64,000 bases of DNA from Aquibium carbonis (GTDB taxonomy: Bacteria; Pseudomonadota; Alphaproteobacteria; Rhizobiales; Rhizobiaceae): contig NZ_RWKW01000031.1 of assembly GCF_003970795.1 (NCBI RefSeq), forward strand, positions 62,001 to 126,000, read 5' to 3'. Positions 24,299-33,980 of the stretch are shown in pieces. The notes beneath the pieces were generated by a model. That model saw only the letters and a list, made by a program, of their open reading frames with translations. It ran no database searches and had not been told where the DNA came from. Position 1 is the stretch's first letter; each line of letters begins with the position of its first letter. A program made the translations under genes and the position numbers.

Positions 24299-25516
24299 AT
24301 GAAGACACTCGCCCTGTCCATGTTCGCGCTGGCCGCGACGACACTTGGCGCCGTAGCCGATCCGGACCCGAAGGACTGGGACGCCGTGCTGGCCGCCGCG
24401 AAGGGCGAGACCGTCTACTGGAACGCGTGGGGCGGCTCGGAAAACATCAACGCCTACATCGAGTGGGCGGGCGCGGAGCTCAAGGCGCGTCATGGCGTCA
24501 GCCTCGTCCACGTCAAGCTCGACGACACCGCCAACGCGGTCGCCAAGGTGGTGGCCGAAAAGGCGGCGGGCAAGGACAGCGGCGGATCGGTCGACCTCAT
24601 CTGGATCAATGGCGAGAATTTCGCGTCGATGAAGCGCCAGGGGCTGCTGCTGTCGCCGGGCTGGGCCGAGGATCTGCCGAACTGGACCTATGTCGACGTC
24701 GACAACAAACCGACCATCCGCACCGATTTCACCATTCCGGTCGAGGGTCTGGAAAGCCCTTGGGGCATGGCCAAGCTGGTCTTCTTCCATGATCAGGCGC
24801 GCACGGACGCCAAGGCCATGCCGACCGACGCGCGGTCGCTTCTCGACTGGGCCAAGGCCCACCCCGGCCGCTTCTCTTATCCGCAGCCGCCGGACTTCAT
24901 CGGCTCGTCCTTCCTGAAGCAGGTGCTGTCGGAACTGGTCGAGGACCGCTCGGTCCTGCTCGAACCCGTGGACGACGCCAGCTTCGAGGCCATCGTCGCG
25001 CCGCTCTATTCCTATCTCGACGCGTTGCACCCGCTGATGTGGCGCTCCGGCCGCGCCTACCCGGCAAACTATCCGGCCATGAAGCAGCTGCTCGCCGACG
25101 GCGAGCTCGACATCATCTTCGCCTTCAATCCCTCGGAAGCCTCCAGCGCCATCGCCAACGGCGAACTGCCCGACACGGTGCGCTCCTTCACCTTCCCGGG
25201 CGGCACGCTGTCCAACACCCATTTCGTCGCGATTCCCTACAATGCCGCTTCCGCGGCCGGTGCGCTGGTCGTCGCCAATTTCCTGATCTCGCCGGAGGCG
25301 CAGGCGCGCAAGCAGGATCCGAAGGTGTGGGGCGACCCGACCGTGCTGGCCATGGACAGGCTGGAACCCGACGACCGCGCCCGCTTCGAGGCGCTCGAAC
25401 TCGGCGTCGCCACCCTGAAACCGGACGAACTGGGACCCGCGCTCGACGAGCCGCACCCCTCGTGGATGGATCGTCTCGAAGGCGAGTGGAAGCGTCGCTA
25501 CGGCGTGGCCAACTGA
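24299..25516 (+). CDS. ynjB: ABC transporter substrate-binding protein, YnjB family
   Basis: A 405-residue periplasmic binding protein with signal peptide MKTLALSMFALAATTLGAVA. The body has GETVYWNAWGGSENINAYIEW, VDLIWINGENFASMKRQGLL, and FAFNPSEASSAIANGELPD, as in the E. coli YnjB family (type 2 binding-protein fold, related to iron/thiamine/polyamine binders). The substrate of YnjBCD systems has not been settled. The ATG at 24299 gives the signal peptide directly. Upstream, CGCCT-N5-AGGCG at 24200-24214 is a small dyad of unknown meaning. It forms an operon with the next two genes. Confidence 0.88.
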   Translation: MKTLALSMFALAATTLGAVADPDPKDWDAVLAAAKGETVYWNAWGGSENINAYIEWAGAELKARHGVSLVHVKLDDTANAVAKVVAEKAAGKDSGGSVDLIWINGENFASMKRQGLLLSPGWAEDLPNWTYVDVDNKPTIRTDFTIPVEGLESPWGMAKLVFFHDQARTDAKAMPTDARSLLDWAKAHPGRFSYPQPPDFIGSSFLKQVLSELVEDRSVLLEPVDDASFEAIVAPLYSYLDALHPLMWRSGRAYPANYPAMKQLLADGELDIIFAFNPSEASSAIANGELPDTVRSFTFPGGTLSNTHFVAIPYNAASAAGALVVANFLISPEAQARKQDPKVWGDPTVLAMDRLEPDDRARFEALELGVATLKPDELGPALDEPHPSWMDRLEGEWKRRYGVAN

Positions 25517-25544
25517 TGCGGCCGGATCGGCCCTAGCGCGAACC

Positions 25545-27221
25545 ATGCTCACCCGCCTGGGGCCGCCGGCCGCCATCCTGCTGTTGTCGGGACCCATCCT
25601 GGCGGGGCTTGCCGGTACGATGCTGCCGGCTTTCGGCTATCTGCCGGCGCTGGGCGGCGAGGCCTTTTCACTCGATCCGTTGCGCCAGCTCGCCGCCGTG
25701 CCCGGCATCGCCGGTTCGGCGCTGCTCAGCCTGCAGGCCGGTCTCGCTTCGGCGGCTCTGTCGCTCGGCGTCGTCATGCTGTTCGTCGCCGCCTGGGCCG
25801 GAACCTCGGCCTTTTCCCGCGTCCAGCACCTGATCTCGCCGCTCCTGTCGGTGCCGCATGCGGCGGCGGCCTTCGGCTTCGCCTTCCTGATCGCCCCGAG
25901 CGGGCTCGTCGCGCGCTTCCTTTCGCCAGAGCTCACCGGCTGGGAGCGCCCCCCTGACCTGCTCATCGTCAACGATCCGATGGGGTTTTCACTCATCGCC
26001 GGACTGGTGGCGAAGGAGATTCCCTTTTTGTTGCTGGTGACGCTCGCCGCCCTGCCGCAGGTGCCGCTCGCCCGCACGCGGCAGCTCGCCGCCTCGCTCG
26101 GCTACGGCCGTATCGCCGGCTTCCTCTATTGCCTGTGGCCGCTGATCTACCGGCAGATCCGCCTGCCGGTCTTCGCCGTCATCGCCTTCGCCTCCTCGGT
26201 GGTCGACGTGGCCGTCATCCTCGGTCCGTCGACGCCGCCGACGCTGGCCGTGCGGCTGGTCGGCTGGATGAACGATCCGGAACTCTCCATGCGCTTCCTC
26301 GCCTCGGCGGGCGCTCTGCTCCAGCTCGGCGTCAGCGCTGCCGCGATCCTCGCCTGGCTCGTCGTCGAACGGATCGGCGCAGGCATGCTGCGCGTCTTCT
26401 GCGAAGAGGGCCGCCGCTTCAGCCGCGATGCCGCCTTGCGCTGGCTGTCTTTCGCGCTGATGCTCGCCTCCGCGCTTTCGGTTTTTGCCGGCCTCGGGGC
26501 GCTCGCCATCTGGTCGGTGGCCGGTCTCTGGCAATTTCCCGACGCGCTGCCGCGCTCCGTTTCGCTCAAGACCTGGATCGCCACCGCGCCGCGCGTGGTG
26601 GAGCCGCTCGCCACGACGCTCGCCGCCGGGCTGATCTCGACGGTTCTGGCGCTGGTGCTGGCGCTGCTCTGCCTCATGCGCGAGGACGAGACCGGCAGGC
26701 GCGGCCGCCGCGCCGCGGCGCTGATCTACCTGCCGCTGATCGTGCCGCAGGCGGCCTTCCTGTTCGGGCTGCATCTCCTGTTCCTGCTCGGCGGGGTCGG
26801 CGCCAGCCTGTGGGCGCTGGTCTTCGTCCACCTGGTGTTCGTCCTGCCCTACGTCTTCCTGTCGCTGTCCGATCCCTGGCGCGCCTTCGACCGCCGCTAC
26901 GAGGCGATTGCCGCCGGCCTCGGCAGGTCGCGGGCGGAGACGCTCTGGCGCGTGCGCCTGCCGATGCTGGCGCGGCCGGTGCTGACGGCCTGCGCGGTCG
27001 GCTTCGCCGTCTCGGTCGGGCTCTACCTGCCGACGGTGCTGATCGGCGCCGGGCGCCTGACGACGATCACCACCGAGGCCGTCGCGCTGGCCTCTGGCGG
27101 CAACCGCCGCGTCATCGGCGTCTACGCCTTCCTGCAGATGCTTTTGCCGCTCGCCGGCTTTGCCGTTGCAACCCTCGTCCCGGCGCTGTTATTCCGGCGC
27201 TTCCGCGCCATGCGGGTGTGA
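25545..27221 (+). CDS. ynjC: ABC transporter permease, YnjC family (fused double permease)
   Basis: A 558-residue inner-membrane protein with about twelve hydrophobic spans. It is made of two MetI-like permease halves. The first has an EAA-type loop near LAASLGYGRIAGFLYCLWP (about 180), the second near IAAGLGRSRAETLWRVRLP (about 455). Fused permeases of this kind are usual for YnjC and ThiP/FbpB relatives. It starts 28 bases after ynjB and ends 10 bases before ynjD, so the three genes encode one importer. Substrate unknown. Confidence 0.9.
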   Translation: MLTRLGPPAAILLLSGPILAGLAGTMLPAFGYLPALGGEAFSLDPLRQLAAVPGIAGSALLSLQAGLASAALSLGVVMLFVAAWAGTSAFSRVQHLISPLLSVPHAAAAFGFAFLIAPSGLVARFLSPELTGWERPPDLLIVNDPMGFSLIAGLVAKEIPFLLLVTLAALPQVPLARTRQLAASLGYGRIAGFLYCLWPLIYRQIRLPVFAVIAFASSVVDVAVILGPSTPPTLAVRLVGWMNDPELSMRFLASAGALLQLGVSAAAILAWLVVERIGAGMLRVFCEEGRRFSRDAALRWLSFALMLASALSVFAGLGALAIWSVAGLWQFPDALPRSVSLKTWIATAPRVVEPLATTLAAGLISTVLALVLALLCLMREDETGRRGRRAAALIYLPLIVPQAAFLFGLHLLFLLGGVGASLWALVFVHLVFVLPYVFLSLSDPWRAFDRRYEAIAAGLGRSRAETLWRVRLPMLARPVLTACAVGFAVSVGLYLPTVLIGAGRLTTITTEAVALASGGNRRVIGVYAFLQMLLPLAGFAVATLVPALLFRRFRAMRV

Positions 27222-27231
27222 CGGGCAGGCC

Positions 27232-27873
27232 ATGGACCATCAGGGGCTGAGACTGGACGGCGTGACGATCGCGCTCGGGCCGCGCGCGCTGATCGCGATC
27301 AGCCACACGGTCGCGCCGGGCGAGGTGCTGACGATCATGGGGCCGTCCGGCTCCGGCAAGTCGACGCTGCTCGCCTATGTCGGCGGCTTTCTCGACAAGG
27401 CGTTCACCGCGTCGGGCCGCGTGCTGGCCGGCGAACTCGACCTGACCGCCCTGCCGCCGCAGGAGCGGCATGTCGGCATCCTGTTCCAGGATCCGCTGCT
27501 GTTTCCGCACATGAGCGTCGCCGGCAACCTCCTGTTCGCGATCCCGCAGGCGGTCCAGGGCCGCGCCGCGCGGGAAAGCCTCGCGGAGTCCGCACTGGCC
27601 GGCGTCGACCTCGCCGGCCTGGGTGCGCGCGACCCCGACACGCTGTCGGGCGGCCAGAAGGCGCGCGTCGCGCTCGCCCGCGTGCTGGTCTCGGCGCCGC
27701 GCGCGCTCTTGCTCGACGAACCCTTTTCCAAGCTCGACGCCGACCTGCGCCACCAGATGCGCGAGCTGGTCTTCGCCAAGGCCCGCGCCAGCGGCCTGCC
27801 GGTCATCCTCGTCACCCATGACGAGGCCGATGCGGCGGCCGCCGGCGGAACCATCGTGCGGATCGGCGCATGA
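27232..27873 (+). CDS. ynjD: ABC transporter ATP-binding protein, YnjD family
   Basis: A 213-residue ABC ATPase of the short YnjD/ThiQ type. Walker A GPSGSGKS, Q-loop ILFQDPLLFPHMSV, signature LSGGQKAR, Walker B RALLLDEPFSKLD and switch His in VTHDEADA are all present. There is no C-terminal regulatory domain. The ATG at 27232 begins MDHQGLRLDGVTIALG; the longer frame overlaps the end of ynjC and is not needed. The last codons overlap the hrpB start (ATGA at 27870), so hrpB is likely cotranslated. Confidence 0.92.
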   Translation: MDHQGLRLDGVTIALGPRALIAISHTVAPGEVLTIMGPSGSGKSTLLAYVGGFLDKAFTASGRVLAGELDLTALPPQERHVGILFQDPLLFPHMSVAGNLLFAIPQAVQGRAARESLAESALAGVDLAGLGARDPDTLSGGQKARVALARVLVSAPRALLLDEPFSKLDADLRHQMRELVFAKARASGLPVILVTHDEADAAAAGGTIVRIGA

Positions 27874-30353
27874 CGAGGCCCGCTTTGCCGCCGCTTCCGG
27901 TGACGGAGGCGTTGCCCGCGCTGCTGGATGCGCTCGCGAAGGGCAGGTCGGCCGTGCTCGTCGCGCCGCCCGGCGCGGGCAAGACCACGCTGGTCCCGAT
28001 CGCGCTGATGGACGAAGCCTGGCGCGGCGGCGGCACGATCCTGCTGCTCGAGCCGCGCCGCCTCGCTGCCCGCGCCGCGGCCCGGCGCATGGCGTCGCTG
28101 CTCGGGGAGGAGGTCGGCGGCACCGTCGGCTATGCCATGCGCATGGAGAACCGGACCTCGGCCAAGACCCGCATCCTCGTCGTCACCGAGGGCGTGCTCG
28201 CCCGCATGATCCTCGACGATCCCGAACTGACCGGCATCACCGCCATCCTTTTCGACGAGTTTCACGAACGTTCGCTCGACGGCGATTTCGGCCTCGCCCT
28301 GGCGCTCGACGTGCAAGGCGCGCTGCGGCCTGACCTTCGCCTCCTCGTAATGTCCGCCACGCTCGACGGCGCACGGGTGGCGCGCCTTCTTCGTGATGCG
28401 CCGGTGATCGAAAGCGCCGGCCGCAGCTTCCCGATCGAGATCCGCCACGAGGACCGAACGGCCGAGACCGCCATCGAGGACGCGATGGCGCGCGCGATCC
28501 GCTCGGCGCTCGCGTCGGAGACGGGCAGCGTGCTCGCCTTCCTGCCCGGCCAGCGTGAGATCGAGCGAACCGCCGAGCGGCTGACAGGCGCCGTCGCCGC
28601 CAATGTCGACATCATCCCCCTCTTCGGCGCGATGGACGGAAAGGCGCAGGATGCCGCGATCCGCCCGCCCGCGCCCGGCCGTCGCAAGGTCGTGCTCGCC
28701 ACGTCGATCGCCGAGACCTCGATCACCATCGACGGCGTGCGGGTGGTGGTGGACTCCGGCCTGTCGCGCCAGCCGCGCTACGAGCCGGCGACCGGCTTGA
28801 CCCGGCTGGAAACCGTGCGCGTCTCCCGTGCCTCCGCCGACCAGCGCGCCGGCCGCGCCGGGCGCACCGAGCCGGGCATCGCGATCCGCCTCTGGCGCGC
28901 CGAGCAGACGGCGGCGCTGCCGGCCTTCTCGCCGCCGGAGATCCTCGAGGCCGACCTCTCCGGCCTGCTGCTCGACTGCGCAGCCTTCGGCGTCGCCGAT
29001 CCGACGATGCTGTCCTTCCTCGATCCGCCTCCGGTCCCCGCATTGGCGGAGGCACGCGCGCTGCTTTCCGATCTCGGCGCGATCGGCGCCGACGGGCGAC
29101 TGACCCCGGACGGCGAGGCCATGCGGCGCCTCGCGCTCCCCGTGCGCTTTGCCCACATGGTCGCGAAGGCAGCCTTCACCGGCAATGAACTCGCCGCCGC
29201 CGAACTCGCCGTCCTGATGACCGAGCGTGGCCTCGGCGGCACCAGCGCCGATCTCGAAGCCCGCCTGTCCCGCTTCCGCTCCGAGCGCGGGGTTCGTGCC
29301 GATGCCGCGCGCGGACTGGCACGGCGGCTTGCCGCAACCGCCGTTTCCGTGGCGAAGGCCGACCGCGAGCGCATCGATATCGAGCCTGAAACGGCCGGTT
29401 CGCTTCTCGTCGATGCCTGGCCCGACCGGGTCGCCAGGGCGCGTGGCGCGCCGGGTCGCTTCGTCCTGGCCAATGGCCGCGGCGCCATGGTGGAGGAGGC
29501 CGATCCGCTTGCCCGGCACGCCTTCCTCGTCGTTGCCGACCTGCAGGGCAAGGCGCAGAACCCGCGCATCATCTCAGCGGCGCCCGTTTCGGAGGACGAG
29601 ATCCGAGCAAAGCTGGCGCATCGCATCGAAACCACGACAGAGGTCCGGTTCGATGCCGAGCGGCGATCCGTGCGGGTGCGCGAGACGACCCGGCTCGGCG
29701 CCATCACCCTCTCGGAACGCGCGCTGCCAGCGCCGCGCGGCGAGGCGGCCGATCGCGCCATCCTCGAGGCCCTGCGCCAGCATGGCGTCGCCATCCTGCC
29801 CTGGGGCAAGGCCTCGACCACCCTGCGCAACCGCCTTGCCTGGTTGCGCACCGGCCTCGGCGACCCCTGGCCCGACGTCTCCGACGCCGCCCTGGCGGCC
29901 AGGCTCGACGACTGGCTTGCGCCGTTCCTGCGCGGCGACGCCTCGCTCGCGTCCCTGCCCGAACAGGCGCTTGTCGATGGGTTACGGTCGCTGGTGCCCT
30001 ACGATCTGCATCGGCGGATCGACGAGCTGGCGCCGACCCATTTCAACGCGCCGTCCGGCAGTCACGTCCCCATCGATTACGAGGGCGAGCAGCCGGTGCT
30101 GGCGATCCGCGTCCAGGAGCTCTTCGGCCTCGCCACCCATCCGTCGATCGCCGGCGGCGCCGTTGCGCTGACGCTGGAGTTGCTGTCGCCCGCCCATCGG
30201 CCGATCCAGACGACGCGCGACCTGCCCGGCTTCTGGCGCGGCTCCTGGACCGACGTCCGCTCCGACATGCGCGGGCGATATCCGAGACACGTCTGGCCCG
30301 AGAACCCGCTGGAGGCGCAGGCGACCGCGCGCGCCAAGCCGCGGGGAACCTGA
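27870..30353 (+). CDS. hrpB: ATP-dependent helicase HrpB
   Basis: An 827-residue DEAH-type helicase, usual length for HrpB. Motif I is APPGAGKTT (32-40). Motif II is DEFH (129-132), the variant typical of HrpB. Motif III is MSATLD, and motif VI is in ASADQRAGRAGRTEPG. The second helicase domain, HA2 and the HrpB-specific C-terminal domain (LPGFWRGSWTDVRSDMRGRYPRH-type end, near residues 790-812) are complete. The role in bacteria is not settled; RNA or DNA unwinding linked to growth or stress. The overlap with ynjD looks like chance operon neighbourhood rather than common function. Confidence 0.94.
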   Translation: MTRPALPPLPVTEALPALLDALAKGRSAVLVAPPGAGKTTLVPIALMDEAWRGGGTILLLEPRRLAARAAARRMASLLGEEVGGTVGYAMRMENRTSAKTRILVVTEGVLARMILDDPELTGITAILFDEFHERSLDGDFGLALALDVQGALRPDLRLLVMSATLDGARVARLLRDAPVIESAGRSFPIEIRHEDRTAETAIEDAMARAIRSALASETGSVLAFLPGQREIERTAERLTGAVAANVDIIPLFGAMDGKAQDAAIRPPAPGRRKVVLATSIAETSITIDGVRVVVDSGLSRQPRYEPATGLTRLETVRVSRASADQRAGRAGRTEPGIAIRLWRAEQTAALPAFSPPEILEADLSGLLLDCAAFGVADPTMLSFLDPPPVPALAEARALLSDLGAIGADGRLTPDGEAMRRLALPVRFAHMVAKAAFTGNELAAAELAVLMTERGLGGTSADLEARLSRFRSERGVRADAARGLARRLAATAVSVAKADRERIDIEPETAGSLLVDAWPDRVARARGAPGRFVLANGRGAMVEEADPLARHAFLVVADLQGKAQNPRIISAAPVSEDEIRAKLAHRIETTTEVRFDAERRSVRVRETTRLGAITLSERALPAPRGEAADRAILEALRQHGVAILPWGKASTTLRNRLAWLRTGLGDPWPDVSDAALAARLDDWLAPFLRGDASLASLPEQALVDGLRSLVPYDLHRRIDELAPTHFNAPSGSHVPIDYEGEQPVLAIRVQELFGLATHPSIAGGAVALTLELLSPAHRPIQTTRDLPGFWRGSWTDVRSDMRGRYPRHVWPENPLEAQATARAKPRGT

Positions 30354-30396
30354 ACCGGACGGGCTGCTTCAAAGCCGCACTGAAAGGGTTTAAGCC

Positions 30397-31722
30397 TTGG
30401 CCATGCAGACCGATTTTCGTACGCTCGACTATCAGGAAAGCCGCCAGCTCCGGCTCAACACGCTGATCCGCCTGCGGTGGCTCGCCATCGTCGGCCAGAG
30501 CGCGGCCATCATCATCGTCGACTACTGGTTCGATTTCGCAACGCCGGTCGGCTTGTGCTTCGCGCTCATCGCCTGCTCGGCCTGGATCAACCTGTTCCTG
30601 GCCTTCCGGTTTCCCGCAACCCATCGTCTCGAGCCGCCGGCCGCCCTGGCGATCCTGGTCGTCGATGCCATGCAGATGGCGGGCCTGCTTTTCCTCACCG
30701 GCGGGCTCACCAATCCCTTCGCCATCCTGATGGCCGTCCCGGTGGTCATTTCGGCCACGGCGCTGCCCCTTCAGTTCACAGCGGTGCTCGGGCTCCTGGT
30801 CACCGTGGCCGTCACCATCCTCGCCATCTATCATTTCCCCTTGCCCTGGTTCGACGAGGCCGGGCTGGCGGTGCCCTTCCTCTATGTCGCCGGCATCTGG
30901 ATGGCGGTGGTCTCCACGATGGCGTTTACCGCCGTCTATGTCTGGCGGGTTGCGGAGGAGGCGCGTCAACTCGCCGCCGCCCTGACGGCGACCGAACTCG
31001 TGCTGCAGCGCGAACAGCACCTGTCCGCGCTCGATGGTCTGGCCGCCGCCGCCGCGCACGAACTGGGCACCCCGCTCGCCACCATCGCGCTGGTTGCCAA
31101 GGAAATGCAGCGTGCGATCGGAGACGATCCGAAGCTCAAGGACGATCTGGTGCTGCTGCGCTCCCAGAGCGAGCGCTGCAAGGAAATCCTCAAGCGGCTG
31201 ACGAGTCTCTCCTCGCAGAGCGAGGAACATTTCGCACGCCTGCCGCTGACCTCTCTGATCGAGGACGTGATCGCGCCCCACCGCGATTTCGGCATCGCGA
31301 TCAGCCTCGAGCCCGGGCAGGCGGCCGGACCGGAGCCGGTCGGGCAGCGCAATCCCGGCGTCATCTACGGCCTTGGCAATCTGGTCGAGAACGCCGTCGA
31401 CTTCGCCCGCGAGAAGGTCTCGATACGCTGGACCTGGGACACCGATCGCGTCACCATCGGCGTGACAGACGACGGGCCCGGCTATCCGCCCGAGATCATC
31501 GATCGCATCGGCGAGCCCTACATGACGACGCGCGGCTCGGGCCAGTCGAGCGGCGGCGGGCTCGGGCTCGGCCTGTTCATCGCCAAGACGCTGCTCGAAC
31601 GATCCGGCGCCGTGGTTTCCTTCCGCAACGCCGGCGCGCCGGGGCAGGGCGCCGAAGTGGTGGTCACCTGGCCGCGCGATGTGTTTTTGCGCCAGAACGC
31701 CGTGCTGGAAGCGGCCGGTTGA
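30397..31722 (+). CDS. actS: Redox sensor histidine kinase ActS/RegB
   Basis: A 441-residue membrane kinase with six N-terminal hydrophobic spans (about 25-185). The quinone-binding GGLTNPF loop is at 102-108. The phosphorylated His221 stands in AAAAHELGTPLATI. The redox-active Cys261 in SERCKEIL corresponds to RegB Cys265. The HATPase domain has NLVENAVDFA, DDGPGYP and GGGLGLGLFIA. RegB/PrrB/ActS proteins sense membrane quinone redox state and control energy, nitrogen and carbon genes in alphaproteobacteria. It is followed 71 bases later by its partner actR. Confidence 0.95.
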   Translation: MAMQTDFRTLDYQESRQLRLNTLIRLRWLAIVGQSAAIIIVDYWFDFATPVGLCFALIACSAWINLFLAFRFPATHRLEPPAALAILVVDAMQMAGLLFLTGGLTNPFAILMAVPVVISATALPLQFTAVLGLLVTVAVTILAIYHFPLPWFDEAGLAVPFLYVAGIWMAVVSTMAFTAVYVWRVAEEARQLAAALTATELVLQREQHLSALDGLAAAAAHELGTPLATIALVAKEMQRAIGDDPKLKDDLVLLRSQSERCKEILKRLTSLSSQSEEHFARLPLTSLIEDVIAPHRDFGIAISLEPGQAAGPEPVGQRNPGVIYGLGNLVENAVDFAREKVSIRWTWDTDRVTIGVTDDGPGYPPEIIDRIGEPYMTTRGSGQSSGGGLGLGLFIAKTLLERSGAVVSFRNAGAPGQGAEVVVTWPRDVFLRQNAVLEAAG

Positions 31723-31793
31723 CGCAGGTCGAATGGACATGGCCGGTTTTTTGAATACATAAGGGCCACAAAGCGCCCGAAAGAAGAAAAAAC

Positions 31794-32348
31794 ATGGATC
31801 CAGACCCGCACGACGCCCTCGGAGACGATCGCACGCTCCTGATCGTCGATGACGACAAGCCTTTTCTCACCCGCCTGGCCCGAGCGATGGAGACGCGCGG
31901 CTTCGCGGTCGACACCGCCGAGAGCGTCGAGGAGGCTCTGGCAAAGGCGAAGTCCGCCGCACCGGCCTACGCGGTGGTGGACATGCGGCTCGGCGACGGC
32001 AATGGCCTGGACGTGGTGTCCGCCATTCACGAGAAGCGGGCCGACTGCCGCGCCATCATCCTCACCGGCTACGGCAACATCGCCACCGCGGTAACCGCCG
32101 TGAAGCTCGGGGCGATCGACTATCTGGCCAAGCCGGCCGATGCCGACGACATCTATGCCGCCCTGACCCGCACGCGGGCCGACCGCATCGACCCGCCGGA
32201 GAACCCGATGTCGGCCGACCGGGTCCGCTGGGAGCATATCCAGCGCGTCTACGAGATGTGCGAGCGCAACGTCTCCGAAACGGCGCGCCGGCTGAACATG
32301 CACCGCCGCACGCTGCAGCGCATCCTGGCCAAGCGCGCCCCGCGATAG
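31794..32348 (+). CDS. actR: Response regulator ActR/RegA
   Basis: A 184-residue regulator. The receiver domain has the acidic pair in LLIVDDDKPF, phospho-acceptor Asp63 in AVVDMRLGDG (same number as RegA), and LTGYGNIATAV. A Pro-rich linker leads to a Fis-type helix-turn-helix, NVSETARRLNMHRRTLQRIL, the most conserved part of the RegA/PrrA/ActR family. It pairs with ActS upstream. Global targets include respiration, nitrogen fixation and carbon fixation genes where those are present. Confidence 0.96.
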   Translation: MDPDPHDALGDDRTLLIVDDDKPFLTRLARAMETRGFAVDTAESVEEALAKAKSAAPAYAVVDMRLGDGNGLDVVSAIHEKRADCRAIILTGYGNIATAVTAVKLGAIDYLAKPADADDIYAALTRTRADRIDPPENPMSADRVRWEHIQRVYEMCERNVSETARRLNMHRRTLQRILAKRAPR

Positions 32349-32359
32349 CGCGCGTCGCA

Positions 32360-32391
32360 CCCGTTCCGGCTGGACTGCTTGACCGGACGGG
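32360..32391 (+). terminator. Weak hairpin after actR
   Basis: CCCGT-T-CCGG at 32360-32369 can pair with CCGGACGGG at 32383-32391, with one bulged T and a 13-base loop. It lies 12 bases after the actR stop and 50 bases before purD. No U-run follows; recorded as a possible 3' end only. Confidence 0.3.
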
Positions 32392-32441
32392 CTTCACGTC
32401 CTAGGCGAGCCGCTGGATACGCGGCGACGGAAGGATAAGGC

Positions 32442-33719
32442 ATGCGGGTTCTGTTGATCGGCTCGGGCGGCCGCGAACACGCGCTGGCGTGGAAACTCGC
32501 CGCATCGCCCCTGCTGACGAAGCTGTGGGCCGCACCCGGCAACCCGGGCATCGCCCGGGAGGCGACCTGCATCTCCCTCGACATCGATGATCATTCCTCG
32601 ATCGTCGCTTTTTGCGCCGAAAACACCGTCGATCTCGTCGTCGTCGGGCCGGAGGCGCCGCTCGTCGCCGGCCTCGCCGACACGCTTCGTGCCGCAGGCA
32701 TCGCCGTCTTCGGCCCCTCGGCCCTCGCCGCGCAGCTCGAAGGGTCGAAGGGCTTCACCAAGGATCTCTGCGCCCGAATGAGCATTCCGACCGCTGCCTA
32801 TGGCCGCTTCAACAATGCGCCGAAGGCCAAGGCCTACCTGCGCCAGGTCGGCGCACCCGTGGTGGTCAAGGCCGACGGTCTGGCCGCCGGCAAGGGCGTG
32901 ACCGTCGCCATGACGCTCGACGAGGCGCTCGACGCCGTCGATGCCTGCTTCGAAGGCGCTTTTGGCGGCGCCGGGGCCGAGGTCGTCGTCGAAGCCTTCC
33001 TCGAAGGCGAGGAGGTCAGCTTCTTCTGCCTCTGCGATGGGACGGTGGCGCTGCCCTTCGGTACCGCGCAGGACCACAAGCGCGTCGGCGACGGCGACAC
33101 GGGACCGAACACCGGCGGCATGGGCGCCTATTCGCCGGCCGCCGTGATGACGCCCGGGCTCGTCGAGCGCACCATGCGCGAGATCATCGAGCCCACCATG
33201 CGCGGCATGGCCGAGGCCGGCGCACCGTTCTCCGGCGTGCTCTTCGCCGGGCTGATGCTGACGAAGGACGGCCCGCAGCTGATCGAATACAATGTCCGCT
33301 TCGGCGACCCGGAATGCCAGGTGCTGATGATGCGCCTGAAGGACGACCTTCTCGTGCTGCTCAAGGCAGCGGCCGACGGCCAGCTCGGCCACGTTTCGGT
33401 GCGCTGGCGCGACGAGGCGGCACTGACGGTGGTGATGGCCGCGAAGGGCTATCCGGGCGCGCCGCAAAAAGGCGGCGTGATTTCCGGGCTCGACGAGGCG
33501 GCGACCGGCGGCGTCGAGATCTTCCACGCTGGCACCGCCGAGGCCGAGGGGCGTCTGGTCGCCAATGGCGGCCGCGTCCTCAACGTCACCGCCACCGGCA
33601 GGACGGTCGCGCAGGCCCAGGCCAGCGTCTATGCCGCCATCGACCGGATCGACTGGCCGGACGGCTTTTGCCGCCGCGACATCGGCTGGCGCGAAATCGG
33701 GCGCGAGAAGGCTGGCTGA
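32442..33719 (+). CDS. purD: Phosphoribosylamine-glycine ligase
   Basis: A 425-residue ATP-grasp enzyme of purine synthesis joining 5-phosphoribosylamine and glycine to GAR. Start [19 protein letters not shown] is the family hallmark. The ATP-grasp part has [31 protein letters not shown] and [20 protein letters not shown]. Normal length. It stands alone between the actSR pair and a small zinc-ribbon gene, on its own promoter as far as can be seen. Confidence 0.97.
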   Translation: MRVLLIGSGGREHALAWKLAASPLLTKLWAAPGNPGIAREATCISLDIDDHSSIVAFCAENTVDLVVVGPEAPLVAGLADTLRAAGIAVFGPSALAAQLEGSKGFTKDLCARMSIPTAAYGRFNNAPKAKAYLRQVGAPVVVKADGLAAGKGVTVAMTLDEALDAVDACFEGAFGGAGAEVVVEAFLEGEEVSFFCLCDGTVALPFGTAQDHKRVGDGDTGPNTGGMGAYSPAAVMTPGLVERTMREIIEPTMRGMAEAGAPFSGVLFAGLMLTKDGPQLIEYNVRFGDPECQVLMMRLKDDLLVLLKAAADGQLGHVSVRWRDEAALTVVMAAKGYPGAPQKGGVISGLDEAATGGVEIFHAGTAEAEGRLVANGGRVLNVTATGRTVAQAQASVYAAIDRIDWPDGFCRRDIGWREIGREKAG

Positions 33720-33732
33720 GCCGAGGGCGCCT

Positions 33733-33942
33733 TCAAGACTCCATCGTGGGCTTGTCCGGCCGCGTTCCTTCCGCAATTCGCCTCTTCGTGTGCGCGAGCG
33801 AGCATTCCGGTGTGCACAGGGCGCCGCGGTCGCAGTAATAGGCCGGGCCGTTCTCCACGCGCCCGTAATGGAAGCGGAAAAGGGGATCGGTCGAGGACCG
33901 GCCGCATTCGATGCAGCGATAGGTCGTGGGCGGTGCGAGCAT
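33733..33942 (-). CDS. Small Cys-rich zinc-ribbon-like protein
   Basis: A 69-residue protein with Cys pairs CIEC near residue 10 and a second cluster CDRGALCTPEC near 37-47, flanked by aromatic residues (FRFHYGRVENGPAYYC). The spacing looks like a zinc-binding knuckle pair. It is convergent with purD, 13 bases away, and precedes matB on the same strand... in fact it lies just after the matB stop (38 bases), so it may be the last gene of that transcript. No family is recognised. Confidence 0.6.
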   Translation of the reverse strand: MLAPPTTYRCIECGRSSTDPLFRFHYGRVENGPAYYCDRGALCTPECSLAHTKRRIAEGTRPDKPTMES

Positions 33943-33980
33943 GTCGATGTCCGTTTTTCGTGGTTCGTGGAGGCGGGCGC

